Shown here: positions 8,240-15,709 of the stretch, in pieces | Layout: each line of letters begins with the position of its first letter | Position numbering within the stretch: position 1 is the first letter of the stretch | NCBI RefSeq assembly: GCF_000425585.1 | Contig: NZ_AUDS01000023.1 | Location: 1-64,000 of the forward strand | Reading direction: 5' to 3' | DNA from: Terrimonas ferruginea DSM 30193 | GTDB taxonomy: Bacteria; Bacteroidota; Bacteroidia; Chitinophagales; Chitinophagaceae | DNA length: 64,000 nt | Program-made: the position numbers and the translations under genes | Notes under the pieces: model-generated | The model's database searches: none | Seen by the model: only the letters and a program-made list of their open reading frames with translations | Told to the model about the DNA's origin: nothing

Positions 8240-9373
8240 TTAGTCGCCTTTCACCATAAACACATAATCCTGTACTTTCTTCACCTGCTGCACTTTGTCC
8301 ATGCCACTGATGGAAGAACGGGTTGACAGTTGTACGTGTTTGTAAAGCGGGTTGCCTTTGAGCTCTTCCAATGCCTGGAAAATGTATTTCGATTGTACGG
8401 CAAATACTGCTCCTTCTGTTTTTGTTTCTTTTGTGCTGAGGATACCGATTACTTCACCGTTGCGGTTGAAGATCGGGCCACCGCTGTTGCCGGGGTTAGC
8501 CGCAACAGATATCTGGCAACTGAGTGTATCGCCGTTGAAACCGGTCTTCGCACTCAGGTAACCTTCTCCATATACAATCTCTTCGCGGGGGAAGCCCAAT
8601 GTGAAGATCGGCTCGGCCAGCTCAGAAGTTGTTTTGCGGATGCCATAGGGCAAAGCGCTGAATGGCTTGAAACGGTCATCATCGATCTTGATGATGGCCA
8701 TATCGCGGGACACGTCGAGTTTCAGTACGATGGCACGGAAACGTTCGCCGCGGTTATTTTCCACATAAATATTACGCGAGTTCTTCACCACGTGGGCGTT
8801 GGTGATCATCATGCCCTTGGGGTCGATCAGGAAGCCGGTGCCATACACATTCACCGCCATATTGATATCGGTGTTATGCGTGGTGTTCGTTTTATTATCT
8901 ACGTGCTGGATCTTCTTGTCGAGGTTATCGGTTTTGATCTCAATCTCGTTTACTTTATTCGCCAGCTCGATCACTTTCGGGTCTTTGGTTGCGGGTGCCA
9001 CTGTATTTACCAGCATGGAAAGTCCGATAGCAGTAACACCTGCGATGGTAGCGGCGATGGCTATCACTTTCTTGTATTTCTGCCACAGTTGTACTACGCG
9101 GCCGCGCTGCGCAGGCTCGATATCGATGGTGCCTTGTTCGGACAGGCCATTGTGTACGTCTTGCAAGGTATGACGGAAATCCTGCCGCTCGGCGTAGCGG
9201 TTCATTTGCTGGAGAAAAAGGGTGTGTTCCACAACAAGCTGATCCACTTCGCTGTTGGACTTGCGAAGGTTTTCGAAGTGAAGTCGTTCGTCAGGCAGCA
9301 TTTCGCCCCTGATGTAGCGCTCCACGGCGTCAAGGATCATCAGGTCATTTTGCTCATTCATCACGGTGGTCAT
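8240..9373 (-). CDS. Membrane-anchored trypsin-like serine protease with anti-sigma-like N-terminus
   Basis: 377 residues. Residues 1-80 (AVERYIRGEMLPDERLHFEN) resemble the cytoplasmic N-terminus of Bacteroidetes anti-sigma factors. One membrane helix spans about 103-122, followed by a coiled-coil-like stretch (about 132-165). The periplasmic trypsin/HtrA-type domain has an intact triad: His194 in TNAHVV, Asp224 in DVSRDMAII and Ser297 in NPGNSGGP. No PDZ domain is present. The start ATG overlaps the stop of the upstream ECF sigma gene as ATGA, so the two are translationally coupled. Inference: it may bind its own sigma factor and link envelope stress to it. Confidence 0.88.
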   Translation of the reverse strand: MTTVMNEQNDLMILDAVERYIRGEMLPDERLHFENLRKSNSEVDQLVVEHTLFLQQMNRYAERQDFRHTLQDVHNGLSEQGTIDIEPAQRGRVVQLWQKYKKVIAIAATIAGVTAIGLSMLVNTVAPATKDPKVIELANKVNEIEIKTDNLDKKIQHVDNKTNTTHNTDINMAVNVYGTGFLIDPKGMMITNAHVVKNSRNIYVENNRGERFRAIVLKLDVSRDMAIIKIDDDRFKPFSALPYGIRKTTSELAEPIFTLGFPREEIVYGEGYLSAKTGFNGDTLSCQISVAANPGNSGGPIFNRNGEVIGILSTKETKTEGAVFAVQSKYIFQALEELKGNPLYKHVQLSTRSSISGMDKVQQVKKVQDYVFMVKGD

Positions 9374-9930
9374 TTTTTATAATGCGAAAAGAATAGTTTC
9401 TTCAGTCGTACCAGGCACTTGTATTTCTGTGTCTTGGCGTTTTCGGAATTGGTGTAACCGAAGTCGGTTGCTATTTCCTGCATGTTTTTCTTTTTCAGAT
9501 AAAATGCTTCCAGCAGGCTTTTGCAAGGTTCTCCGAGGTTTCCCATTGCCTTATTCATCATGTCAAATTCGGCGTCGCGGCGGTTGTGTTCTTCGAGATC
9601 GTCTTCCACCGCTACTACATTATCTGTAGATACGAGATCGGACGAATACCGGTTCAATTGCTGCAAACGCTTGAGCCACAGTCTTCTGGATACGGAGTAT
9701 AAATAAGTTCTGATCTGGCAGTTGAGTTCGAAATCACCGGAGCGGGCTTTTTCATATAAGACGATCATCGCTTCCTGAAAAATATCCCGGGCGTCGTCGG
9801 CCAGCCCGTTGTTATTGATTATCAGCGTCTGAATGATCTTATAATGCTCGCGGTAGATAGTCTCAACAGCGTTCTTATCATTTCGGGCCAGCCCTTTCAA
9901 TAATTCCTTTTCGTTGATCGCTTCTTTCAC
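9370..9930 (-). CDS. ECF-type RNA polymerase sigma factor
   Basis: Region 2 is seen in LADDARDIFQEAMIVLYEKARSG and RTYLYSVSRRLWLKRLQ, and region 4 in LEAFYLKKKNMQEIATDFGYTNSENAKTQKYKCLVRLKK. The start is set at GTG 9930 (187 aa, usual ECF length), preceded by AGGAAG. An upstream ATG at 9996 would add residues encoded by homopolymer tracts (FFFLPPGG), which look non-coding. It overlaps the protease/anti-sigma-like gene by 4 bp. It probably directs transcription of an envelope or stress regulon under control of that partner. Confidence 0.87.
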   Translation of the reverse strand: MKEAINEKELLKGLARNDKNAVETIYREHYKIIQTLIINNNGLADDARDIFQEAMIVLYEKARSGDFELNCQIRTYLYSVSRRLWLKRLQQLNRYSSDLVSTDNVVAVEDDLEEHNRRDAEFDMMNKAMGNLGEPCKSLLEAFYLKKKNMQEIATDFGYTNSENAKTQKYKCLVRLKKLFFSHYKK

Positions 9931-10083
9931 GCTTCCTATATTAATACGTTTTTCTAAAAATAGTAACCCGCCGGGGGGCAGAAAAAAAAATATCAAAAAA
10001 AAAGAAAAAACCGGGGTTACCTTTTTCTCCTCCCGGTATTAATCTTTAGAAATATTTCACAAACAAACTCAAAAATCGCACAA

Positions 10084-10305
10084 ATGAAAAAGCTTTTCAT
10101 CGTTCTGGCAGTAGCTAGCCTTGGATTTGTAGCTTGTAACAACGAAGCTGAAAACAAACCCGCAACTGATTCTCTGACTAACAAAGTAGACTCAGCTGCT
10201 GACGCAACTAAAGATTCTCTGAATGCTGTTAACCAGGCCAACGACTCTCTGAAGAATGTTGTTGACTCTGCTGCTAAAGCAACTAAAGATTCTCTGAAGA
10301 AATAA
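10084..10305 (+). CDS. Small repetitive lipoprotein
   Basis: 73 residues. A lipobox is visible in LAVASLGFVAC, so the mature N-terminus is a lipidated Cys followed by NNEAE. The rest is two to three copies of an amphipathic repeat (DSLTNKVDSAADATKDSLNAV, DSLKNVVDSAAKATKDSL), predicted alpha-helical and probably coiled-coil, similar in style to Lpp-like or entericidin-like surface proteins. High Lys/Asp/Ala and uniform codons suggest strong expression. A strong terminator follows. Function unknown. Confidence 0.85.
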   Translation: MKKLFIVLAVASLGFVACNNEAENKPATDSLTNKVDSAADATKDSLNAVNQANDSLKNVVDSAAKATKDSLKK

Positions 10306-10328
10306 TTCTCAGCAAGCAATCGTTATAG

Positions 10329-10360
10329 GCCATCCGCCCTCAGGCAGGTGGCTTTTTTTT
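10329..10360 (+). terminator. Rho-independent terminator
   Basis: Stem GCCATC..CGCC / GGC.AGGTGGC followed by eight T. It ends the small lipoprotein transcript. Confidence 0.85.
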
Positions 10361-10401
10361 GCCCAAAACTATCTTTTTCGGCCGTCCTGCCCGAATAAGG
10401 T

Positions 10402-10409
10402 TAACTTTG
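10402..10409 (+). promoter_or_regulatory. Bacteroidetes -7 box of the helicase gene
   Basis: TAACTTTG, 28 nt before the GTG start at 10438. Confidence 0.55.
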
Positions 10410-10437
10410 CGGCCGATTATTAAGAAAAAAACACAAA

Positions 10438-12111
10438 GTGACCAATTTTGAATCATTAGGCATCGAGGAAGGGCTCCTGGCTGCCATCAGCGCGCTCGGC
10501 TTTACCGAGCCAACGCCCATCCAGGAAAAAGCTATCCCGGTGCTCCTCCAGGGAACCAAGGATTTTATCGGCCTGGCCCAGACCGGAACCGGTAAGACCG
10601 CGGCTTTCGGACTCCCTGTTCTTCAGCTCATTAACAAAGACGACCGCTTCCCGCAGGCGCTTATTGTCTGCCCCACCCGCGAACTCTGCCTCCAGATCAC
10701 CAAAGACCTGGGCACCTTCCGCGGTAAGAAAAGCGCCATACATGTTACGGCCGTTTATGGTGGTACCTCTATCGGCGACCAGATCCGCGACCTGAAAAAA
10801 GGCACGCATATCGTAGTGGCAACCCCCGGCCGCCTGATCGACCTCATCGAACGCAAAGCAATCAACCTGGAAAAAATCCATTACGTTATCCTCGACGAGG
10901 CCGACGAAATGCTCAACATGGGCTTTAAGGATGATATCGAGTTCATTCTTCAAAACACCCCCAACCGTCAAAGTACCTGGCTGTTCAGCGCTACCATGCC
11001 GCCGGAAATCCGTCATGTGAGCAAGAAGTACATGGACAAGCCTTTCGAGATTACCATTGGTAAGGTCAATGCCGGCAATGCCAACATCGATCACCAATAT
11101 TACCAGACCCAACACGTCAACCGCTACGAAACACTCAAGCGTATCGTGGATTTCAATCCGGGCATCTACGGTATCATCTTTACCCGTACAAAAGCCGATG
11201 CACAGACCGTAACCGAATCGCTGATCCGCGAAGGGTACGATATCGAAGCGCTGCACGGTGACCTCACACAGGCGCAACGCGATAAAGTAATGAGCCGCTT
11301 CCGTGAGAAATCCATTCAATTGCTGATCGCTACCGACGTAGCAGCAAGAGGTATCGACGTACAAGGGATCACACACGTCATCAACTACGAACTGCCCGAC
11401 GATACGGAAGTATACACACACCGTAGCGGAAGAACAGGCCGCGCAGGAAAGAGTGGTGTATCCGTATCCATCGTTACACCCCGCGAAACCTATCGTCTCC
11501 GCCAGATCGAAAAACTGATCAACTCCCGTTTCCATAAAATGGATATCCCGAGTGGTAAAGATGTTTGCCGCAAACAGTTCTTCCATTTCATCGATAAATT
11601 ATTACAGACCGACATCAGCAACGGTGAGTATGAAGCTTACCTGCCTGTACTGCGCGAGAAGTTTGCAGAAGTGGACAAAGAAGAAATCCTGCAACGTGTG
11701 GCTGCACTCGAGTTCGACCGCTTCCTCAAGTATTATGAGAATGCAGCCGATCTCAATATGCGTGAAGACAGCCGCAAAGACCGCAAAGGCACCGATCGCA
11801 ACGAACGTTCAGCCGGTCGCGAACGGCCACGTGCTGCAGGTGATGGCAATTACCAACGCTTGTTTGTAAACCTCGGTACACGTGATGGTTTCTATAAAGC
11901 AAGTTTCCTTCAGTTCATACTGGATATGAGTGATCTGCGTAAAGATGTACTCGGCCGTATCGATATGAAAGAGATGAATAGCTGGGTGGAAATTGAATCA
12001 GGCGTGGCGAATAAAATGATCCGCGCACTCGATGGAAAGAACTTCCGCGGGCGCAAGATCAGAATGAACGATGCCGAAAGCGGTGGTACAAGAGGAAAAA
12101 ACCGCGAATAA
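10438..12111 (+). CDS. deaD: DEAD-box ATP-dependent RNA helicase with DbpA-like C-terminal domain
   Basis: Unwinds RNA duplexes, typically in ribosome assembly, RNA decay or cold adaptation. 557 residues starting with GTG. Motifs in order: Q motif GFTEPTPIQ (21-29), Walker A AQTGTGKT (47-54), PTREL (79-83), DEAD (153-156), SAT (184-186) and HRSGRTGRAG. After the helicase core comes a charged Arg/Lys-rich linker, then a DbpA-type RNA-binding domain (YQRLFVNLGTRDGFYKASF .. RKIRM), as in DeaD/CsdA. Monocistronic; the aromatic leader promoter follows at once. Confidence 0.93.
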   Translation: MTNFESLGIEEGLLAAISALGFTEPTPIQEKAIPVLLQGTKDFIGLAQTGTGKTAAFGLPVLQLINKDDRFPQALIVCPTRELCLQITKDLGTFRGKKSAIHVTAVYGGTSIGDQIRDLKKGTHIVVATPGRLIDLIERKAINLEKIHYVILDEADEMLNMGFKDDIEFILQNTPNRQSTWLFSATMPPEIRHVSKKYMDKPFEITIGKVNAGNANIDHQYYQTQHVNRYETLKRIVDFNPGIYGIIFTRTKADAQTVTESLIREGYDIEALHGDLTQAQRDKVMSRFREKSIQLLIATDVAARGIDVQGITHVINYELPDDTEVYTHRSGRTGRAGKSGVSVSIVTPRETYRLRQIEKLINSRFHKMDIPSGKDVCRKQFFHFIDKLLQTDISNGEYEAYLPVLREKFAEVDKEEILQRVAALEFDRFLKYYENAADLNMREDSRKDRKGTDRNERSAGRERPRAAGDGNYQRLFVNLGTRDGFYKASFLQFILDMSDLRKDVLGRIDMKEMNSWVEIESGVANKMIRALDGKNFRGRKIRMNDAESGGTRGKNRE

Positions 12112-12136
12112 TTTTTTTGTTTCACCAACGCTACGT

Positions 12137-12144
12137 TATATTTG
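12137..12144 (+). promoter_or_regulatory. Promoter of the aromatic amino acid operon
   Basis: TATATTTG (-7 box) with TTTG at 12116-12119, 17 nt upstream, as a -33 box. The leader peptide ATG is 7 nt after the box. Confidence 0.65.
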
Positions 12145-12151
12145 TTCAGCA

Positions 12152-12235
12152 ATGATCAAGACAAACACATTCTTCGGTTTTTATTTTAGCTTTTTTTACT
12201 TTAGAAAGAGAGCCGGGAATGCTTTGTTGAAATAA
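12152..12235 (+). CDS. pheL: Phe/Tyr-rich leader peptide of the aromatic operon
   Basis: A 27-codon ORF of the attenuator-leader kind. Residues 7-17 are FFGFYFSFFYF: seven Phe and two Tyr in eleven. It is followed by a basic tail, RKRAGNALLK, and TAA. It sits between a good promoter and a Rho-independent terminator that directly precedes pheA. The peptide itself probably has no function; ribosome pausing at Phe and Tyr codons when charged tRNA is scarce would decide whether the operon is transcribed. The 5' UTR appears to be nearly absent, so translation would be leaderless. Confidence 0.85.
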   Translation: MIKTNTFFGFYFSFFYFRKRAGNALLK

Positions 12236-12293
12236 ATAGGATAACTAAAATCAACATAAAGAATCCCGGCTCGAAGCCGGGATTCTTGTTTTT
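12210..12293 (+). promoter_or_regulatory. Transcription attenuator of the pheA operon
   Basis: Three related segments. A: GAGCCGGGA at 12210-12218, inside the leader ORF after the Phe/Tyr run. B: TCCCGGCTC at 12264-12272. C: AGCCGGGATTCTT at 12275-12287. B-C forms a perfect 13-bp terminator stem (12259-12271 with 12275-12287, loop CGA) followed by TTGTTTTT. A can pair with B over 9 bp, which would disrupt the terminator. A stalled ribosome on 12170-12202 would leave A free and allow readthrough; a ribosome reaching the stop at 12235 would mask A. Confidence 0.85.
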
Positions 12294-12299
12294 ATACGT

Positions 12300-13130
12300 A
12301 TGCAAAAAAGGATCTCGATACAAGGATACGAAGGCAGTTTTCACCAGGTAGCTGCCCGTCTTTACTTCGGCAAAGAAGTGGAAGTGATTCCCTGCGATAC
12401 ATTCCGCGAAGCAGTACGCATTGCAGAGAGTAAAAAAGAAAGCGAAGGCGGCATCATGGCTATTGAGAATTCTATTGCCGGCAGCATTCTTCCCAATTAC
12501 AACCTCCTGCAGAAATCACAGTTGCGCATTACAGGAGAAATCTATTTGCAGATCCGCCAAAACCTGCTCGTCAATCCCGGAGTAAAACTCGAAGACATCC
12601 GCGAAGTGCATTCCCACACCATGGCCCTGCAACAATGTTATGACTTTCTCGACAAGCATAAATGGAAACTGGTGGAAACGGAAGATACCGCACTGAGCGC
12701 ACGGCATATTCACCAGCACAAAAGCAAATACATTGCCGCTATTGCCAGCAAGCTGGCCGCTGAGTTGTATGACCTGGAGATGATTGCGCCGAACATTCAT
12801 ACATTGAAAAATAACTATACACGCTTCCTGGTATTGCAATGTGAAGAAGATGTGCAGGCAGAGGAGGAAGCCAACAAAGCATCAATCAATTTCCATACGG
12901 ATCATTCGCGCGGAAGCCTGGCAAAAGTATTAGGGAAAATAGCAGACGGTGGCATTAACCTCAGCAAGCTGCAAAGCTTTCCGATACCCGGATCAGAATT
13001 CCGTTACAGCTTTCATGCAGACATGGAGTTCGACAACCGCAAAGAACTGGACAAAGTGATAAAATCCATTACACCACTAACCGATCATCTCCGTATATAC
13101 GGTGTATACAAAAGAGGAGTGTGGAAATAA
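12300..13130 (+). CDS. pheA: Prephenate dehydratase
   Basis: Converts prephenate to phenylpyruvate in phenylalanine synthesis. 276 residues: a periplasmic-binding-like PDT domain (IQGYEGSFHQVAA at the start, AIENSIAGSI in the active site, LKNNYTRFLVL as the conserved TRF motif near 175) and a C-terminal ACT domain (about 195-275) with GSLAKVLGKIADGGINLSKL, which in this family binds Phe for feedback inhibition. No chorismate mutase domain is present here; it is fused to the DAHP synthase downstream. First gene after the attenuator. Confidence 0.95.
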   Translation: MQKRISIQGYEGSFHQVAARLYFGKEVEVIPCDTFREAVRIAESKKESEGGIMAIENSIAGSILPNYNLLQKSQLRITGEIYLQIRQNLLVNPGVKLEDIREVHSHTMALQQCYDFLDKHKWKLVETEDTALSARHIHQHKSKYIAAIASKLAAELYDLEMIAPNIHTLKNNYTRFLVLQCEEDVQAEEEANKASINFHTDHSRGSLAKVLGKIADGGINLSKLQSFPIPGSEFRYSFHADMEFDNRKELDKVIKSITPLTDHLRIYGVYKRGVWK

Positions 13131-13138
13131 ATAAGTAT

Positions 13139-14293
13139 ATGAAAACAAGCAAGAGACTGGAAGGCATCGGCGAATATTATTTCTCCCAAAAGCTGAGGGA
13201 GATAGAAGCGCTCAACGCACAGGGCCGCAATGTGATCAACCTCGGTATCGGCAGCCCCGATCTTCCGCCACATCCTGAAGTGATAAAAGTATTGCAGGAA
13301 GCGAGTGCGCGCCCGGATACACACGCGTATCAATCCTACAAAGGTTCGCCTGTTTTGCGCAAGGCCATGAGCGATTGGTATCGCCGCCATTACAATGTAG
13401 AACTGAATCCCGATACCGAAATTTTACCACTGATCGGCAGCAAAGAAGGTATCATGCATATTTGCATGACCTACCTCGAACCCGGTGACGAAGTGTTGGT
13501 GCCCAATCCGGGATACCCTACTTACCGCAGTGCCGTGCAACTCGCGGGAGGACGTTGTGTTGATTACCTGTTGCTGGAGGAGAATGATTATTATCCCGAT
13601 CTCCATGAACTCGCTTCACGTGATCTGAGCAAAGTGAAGCTGCTATTTGTGAATTATCCGCATATGCCGACCGGGCAACCCGCCAGTCGCGCATCATTTG
13701 AACAACTCATCGCTTTTGCGGCAGCACATGATATACTGATCGTGCATGACAACCCTTACAGTTTTATACTGAATGACGAGCCGCAAAGCCTGTTGGGTTT
13801 ACCCGGCGCCAAAGAACAGGTGATCGAGCTGAACTCCCTGAGCAAGTCGCACAATATGGCGGGCTGGCGCATCGGTATGCTTTGCGGCGGCGCCGACCGC
13901 ATCAACGAAGTGCTGCGGTTCAAAAGCAACATGGACAGCGGTATGTTTCTGCCGCTGCAACTCGCCGCTGCCCGCGCATTGGAGTTGGGTGATGAATGGC
14001 AACAGGAACTGAATGCTGTTTATCGTGAACGCCGCGAAAAAGTATTTGATCTGTTAAGGCAACTGGATTGCACCTTTTCGCAAAGCCAGACAGGCATGTT
14101 TGTGTGGGCGTCCATTCCGCCGCAATACCAGACCGGCTTTCAGCTGAGCGATGAAATACTGCAACGCGCTGCAGTGTTCATTACGCCCGGGGGAATATTT
14201 GGTTCGGCCGGAGATGCGTATATCAGGGTTAGCCTGTGCGCGCCGGTACAACGATTTGAAGAAGCCTTAAACAGAATAAGCCATGCTCAATGA
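13139..14293 (+). CDS. Class I/II PLP aminotransferase, probably aromatic
   Basis: 384 residues from ATG 13139, 8 bp after pheA. The fold-type I aminotransferase signature is complete: GIGSPDLPPHPEV near the start, NYPHMPTGQPA in the middle, and the PLP-binding lysine in SLSKSHNMAGWRIGM. Family members include aspartate, aromatic and LL-diaminopimelate aminotransferases. Its place between prephenate dehydratase and dehydrogenase argues that it performs the last step to Phe and Tyr from phenylpyruvate and 4-hydroxyphenylpyruvate. It overlaps tyrA by 11 bp. Confidence 0.9.
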   Translation: MKTSKRLEGIGEYYFSQKLREIEALNAQGRNVINLGIGSPDLPPHPEVIKVLQEASARPDTHAYQSYKGSPVLRKAMSDWYRRHYNVELNPDTEILPLIGSKEGIMHICMTYLEPGDEVLVPNPGYPTYRSAVQLAGGRCVDYLLLEENDYYPDLHELASRDLSKVKLLFVNYPHMPTGQPASRASFEQLIAFAAAHDILIVHDNPYSFILNDEPQSLLGLPGAKEQVIELNSLSKSHNMAGWRIGMLCGGADRINEVLRFKSNMDSGMFLPLQLAAARALELGDEWQQELNAVYRERREKVFDLLRQLDCTFSQSQTGMFVWASIPPQYQTGFQLSDEILQRAAVFITPGGIFGSAGDAYIRVSLCAPVQRFEEALNRISHAQ

Positions 14294-15152
14294 GCGTATA
14301 AACATAGAAAGAAAAAAAGTGGCGATCGTGGGCACCGGCCTGATCGGTGGTTCGCTCGCCTTGCGGCTGCATGAACGGAAAATCTCGTCGCGGCTGATAG
14401 GTGTGGATGCAAGCGAAGAACATTTGCGTCAGGCATTGGAAATGGAACTGGTAGACGAAGTGATGCCGCTGACGGATGCCATTGCTGCAGCAGAAGTGAT
14501 CGTACTCGCCATCCCGGTGGATCGCCTGGTTGGGTTGCTGCCCTCCATACTCGACCAGGTAGACCAGCAAATTGTATTGGACCTGGGTTCCACCAAATCA
14601 CAATTGACCGATATCATTAAAGACCATCCCAAAAGGGGGAGATACGTAGCCACGCATCCTATGTGGGGAACCGAGTACAGCGGTCCACGTGCAGCGGTGC
14701 GTGGTGCCTATGAAGACAAGGCCGTTATTATCTGCAATGCCTGGGAAAGCGATGGCGATGCATTGGAATGGGTGAGGAGTATGTATAAAAAGATCGGCAT
14801 GCATTTGCTGGAAATGGAAGCGCGTGCGCATGATCTGCATGCCGCCTACGTGAGCCATATTTCGCATATCACTTCCTTCGCGCTGGCCAATACCGTTTTG
14901 CAAAAAGAAAAAGAACAAAACGCCATCTTCGAAATGGCGAGTGCCGGTTTTGAAAGCACCGTGCGACTGGCGAAGAGCAGCCCGGCCATGTGGGTGCCCA
15001 TTTTCCTGCAAAACAAAGAGAACGTGCTTGATGTATTGACCGAACATATCGCGCAACTGACACGGTTCAAGCAAAGTATTGAAAACGGTGATGGCAAAGC
15101 GTTGGAAGACCTGATCGGTGAAGCGAATAAAATCAAACGGATCATTAAATGA
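14283..15152 (+). CDS. tyrA: Prephenate dehydrogenase
   Basis: Oxidises prephenate to 4-hydroxyphenylpyruvate in tyrosine synthesis. 289 residues. The N-terminal dinucleotide-binding loop is VAIVGTGLIGGSLA; the substrate region shows the conserved HPMWGTEYSGP and a helical dimerisation part with HDLHAAYVSHISH. No ACT or chorismate mutase domain. It overlaps the aminotransferase upstream and the small membrane protein downstream (ATGA), indicating tight coupling. Confidence 0.94.
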   Translation: MLNERINIERKKVAIVGTGLIGGSLALRLHERKISSRLIGVDASEEHLRQALEMELVDEVMPLTDAIAAAEVIVLAIPVDRLVGLLPSILDQVDQQIVLDLGSTKSQLTDIIKDHPKRGRYVATHPMWGTEYSGPRAAVRGAYEDKAVIICNAWESDGDALEWVRSMYKKIGMHLLEMEARAHDLHAAYVSHISHITSFALANTVLQKEKEQNAIFEMASAGFESTVRLAKSSPAMWVPIFLQNKENVLDVLTEHIAQLTRFKQSIENGDGKALEDLIGEANKIKRIIK

Positions 15153-15655
15153 AAAACAGGGGAATTGCTTTACTGGTTGTTGCCATCCTTGCTACCCTGG
15201 TTGCGATGGCCAATATGCTGGAATACTTTTTCGCTTCGAAAGAAAGTTTGCGTAGAGTAGACGGTGTAGTGGAGCAGGTAATCAATGAAGCTTTTCGTCA
15301 GGGGCGCAGTACCTATACAAAAACAACGATTGTTTTTGAGGGCAGCAACGATAAATACTGGTTAAGCGATAGGGTAGATGTGGGAGGATATATTCCGGCA
15401 GTAAAAGGAGACAGGTTGAGCTTGTATGTAAAGAGCTGGTATCAATGGCTCTATAACTATAACTGGCGAAGCAATATTTTTTATGTAGAAAAAGAGGGAG
15501 AGATGATTTATAATAATCTCAGTGAGTGGAGGGGAAGTGGCCGGGCGTTTATGATGGTATCCGCCATACTGGCGCTGCTGCTCTGGCTGATCTATTTTGA
15601 TGTGGTAAAAAATAAATCCATCTCCAACTTGATTCAACGAAAACAACAACGATAA
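15149..15655 (+). CDS. Membrane protein of unknown function inside the aromatic operon
   Basis: 168 residues with one hydrophobic helix at the N-terminus (IALLVVAILATLVAMANMLEYFF) and another near 135-152 (AFMMVSAILALLLWLIYFDVV). Between them is a roughly 95-residue beta-rich segment with aromatic residues (SWYQWLYNYNWRSN), probably extracytoplasmic. The layout resembles DUF3592-type proteins. Start overlaps the tyrA stop by 4 bp, so it is translated with the operon, yet nothing in it suggests a shikimate enzyme. A role in transport or an incidental passenger are both possible. Confidence 0.75.
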   Translation: MKNRGIALLVVAILATLVAMANMLEYFFASKESLRRVDGVVEQVINEAFRQGRSTYTKTTIVFEGSNDKYWLSDRVDVGGYIPAVKGDRLSLYVKSWYQWLYNYNWRSNIFYVEKEGEMIYNNLSEWRGSGRAFMMVSAILALLLWLIYFDVVKNKSISNLIQRKQQR

Positions 15656-15709
15656 AACAATCCGCCGGAGACGAGCGGTATAATCAATAACTTTACAAAC
15701 AACAAGTAT

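Noticed and set aside
8330-9382. 350-codon ORF opposite the serine protease
   Set aside because: Shadow of a gene with an intact catalytic triad.
10456-11586. 376-codon antisense ORF opposite the helicase
   Set aside because: Composition mirrors the helicase codons; no promoter or known domain.
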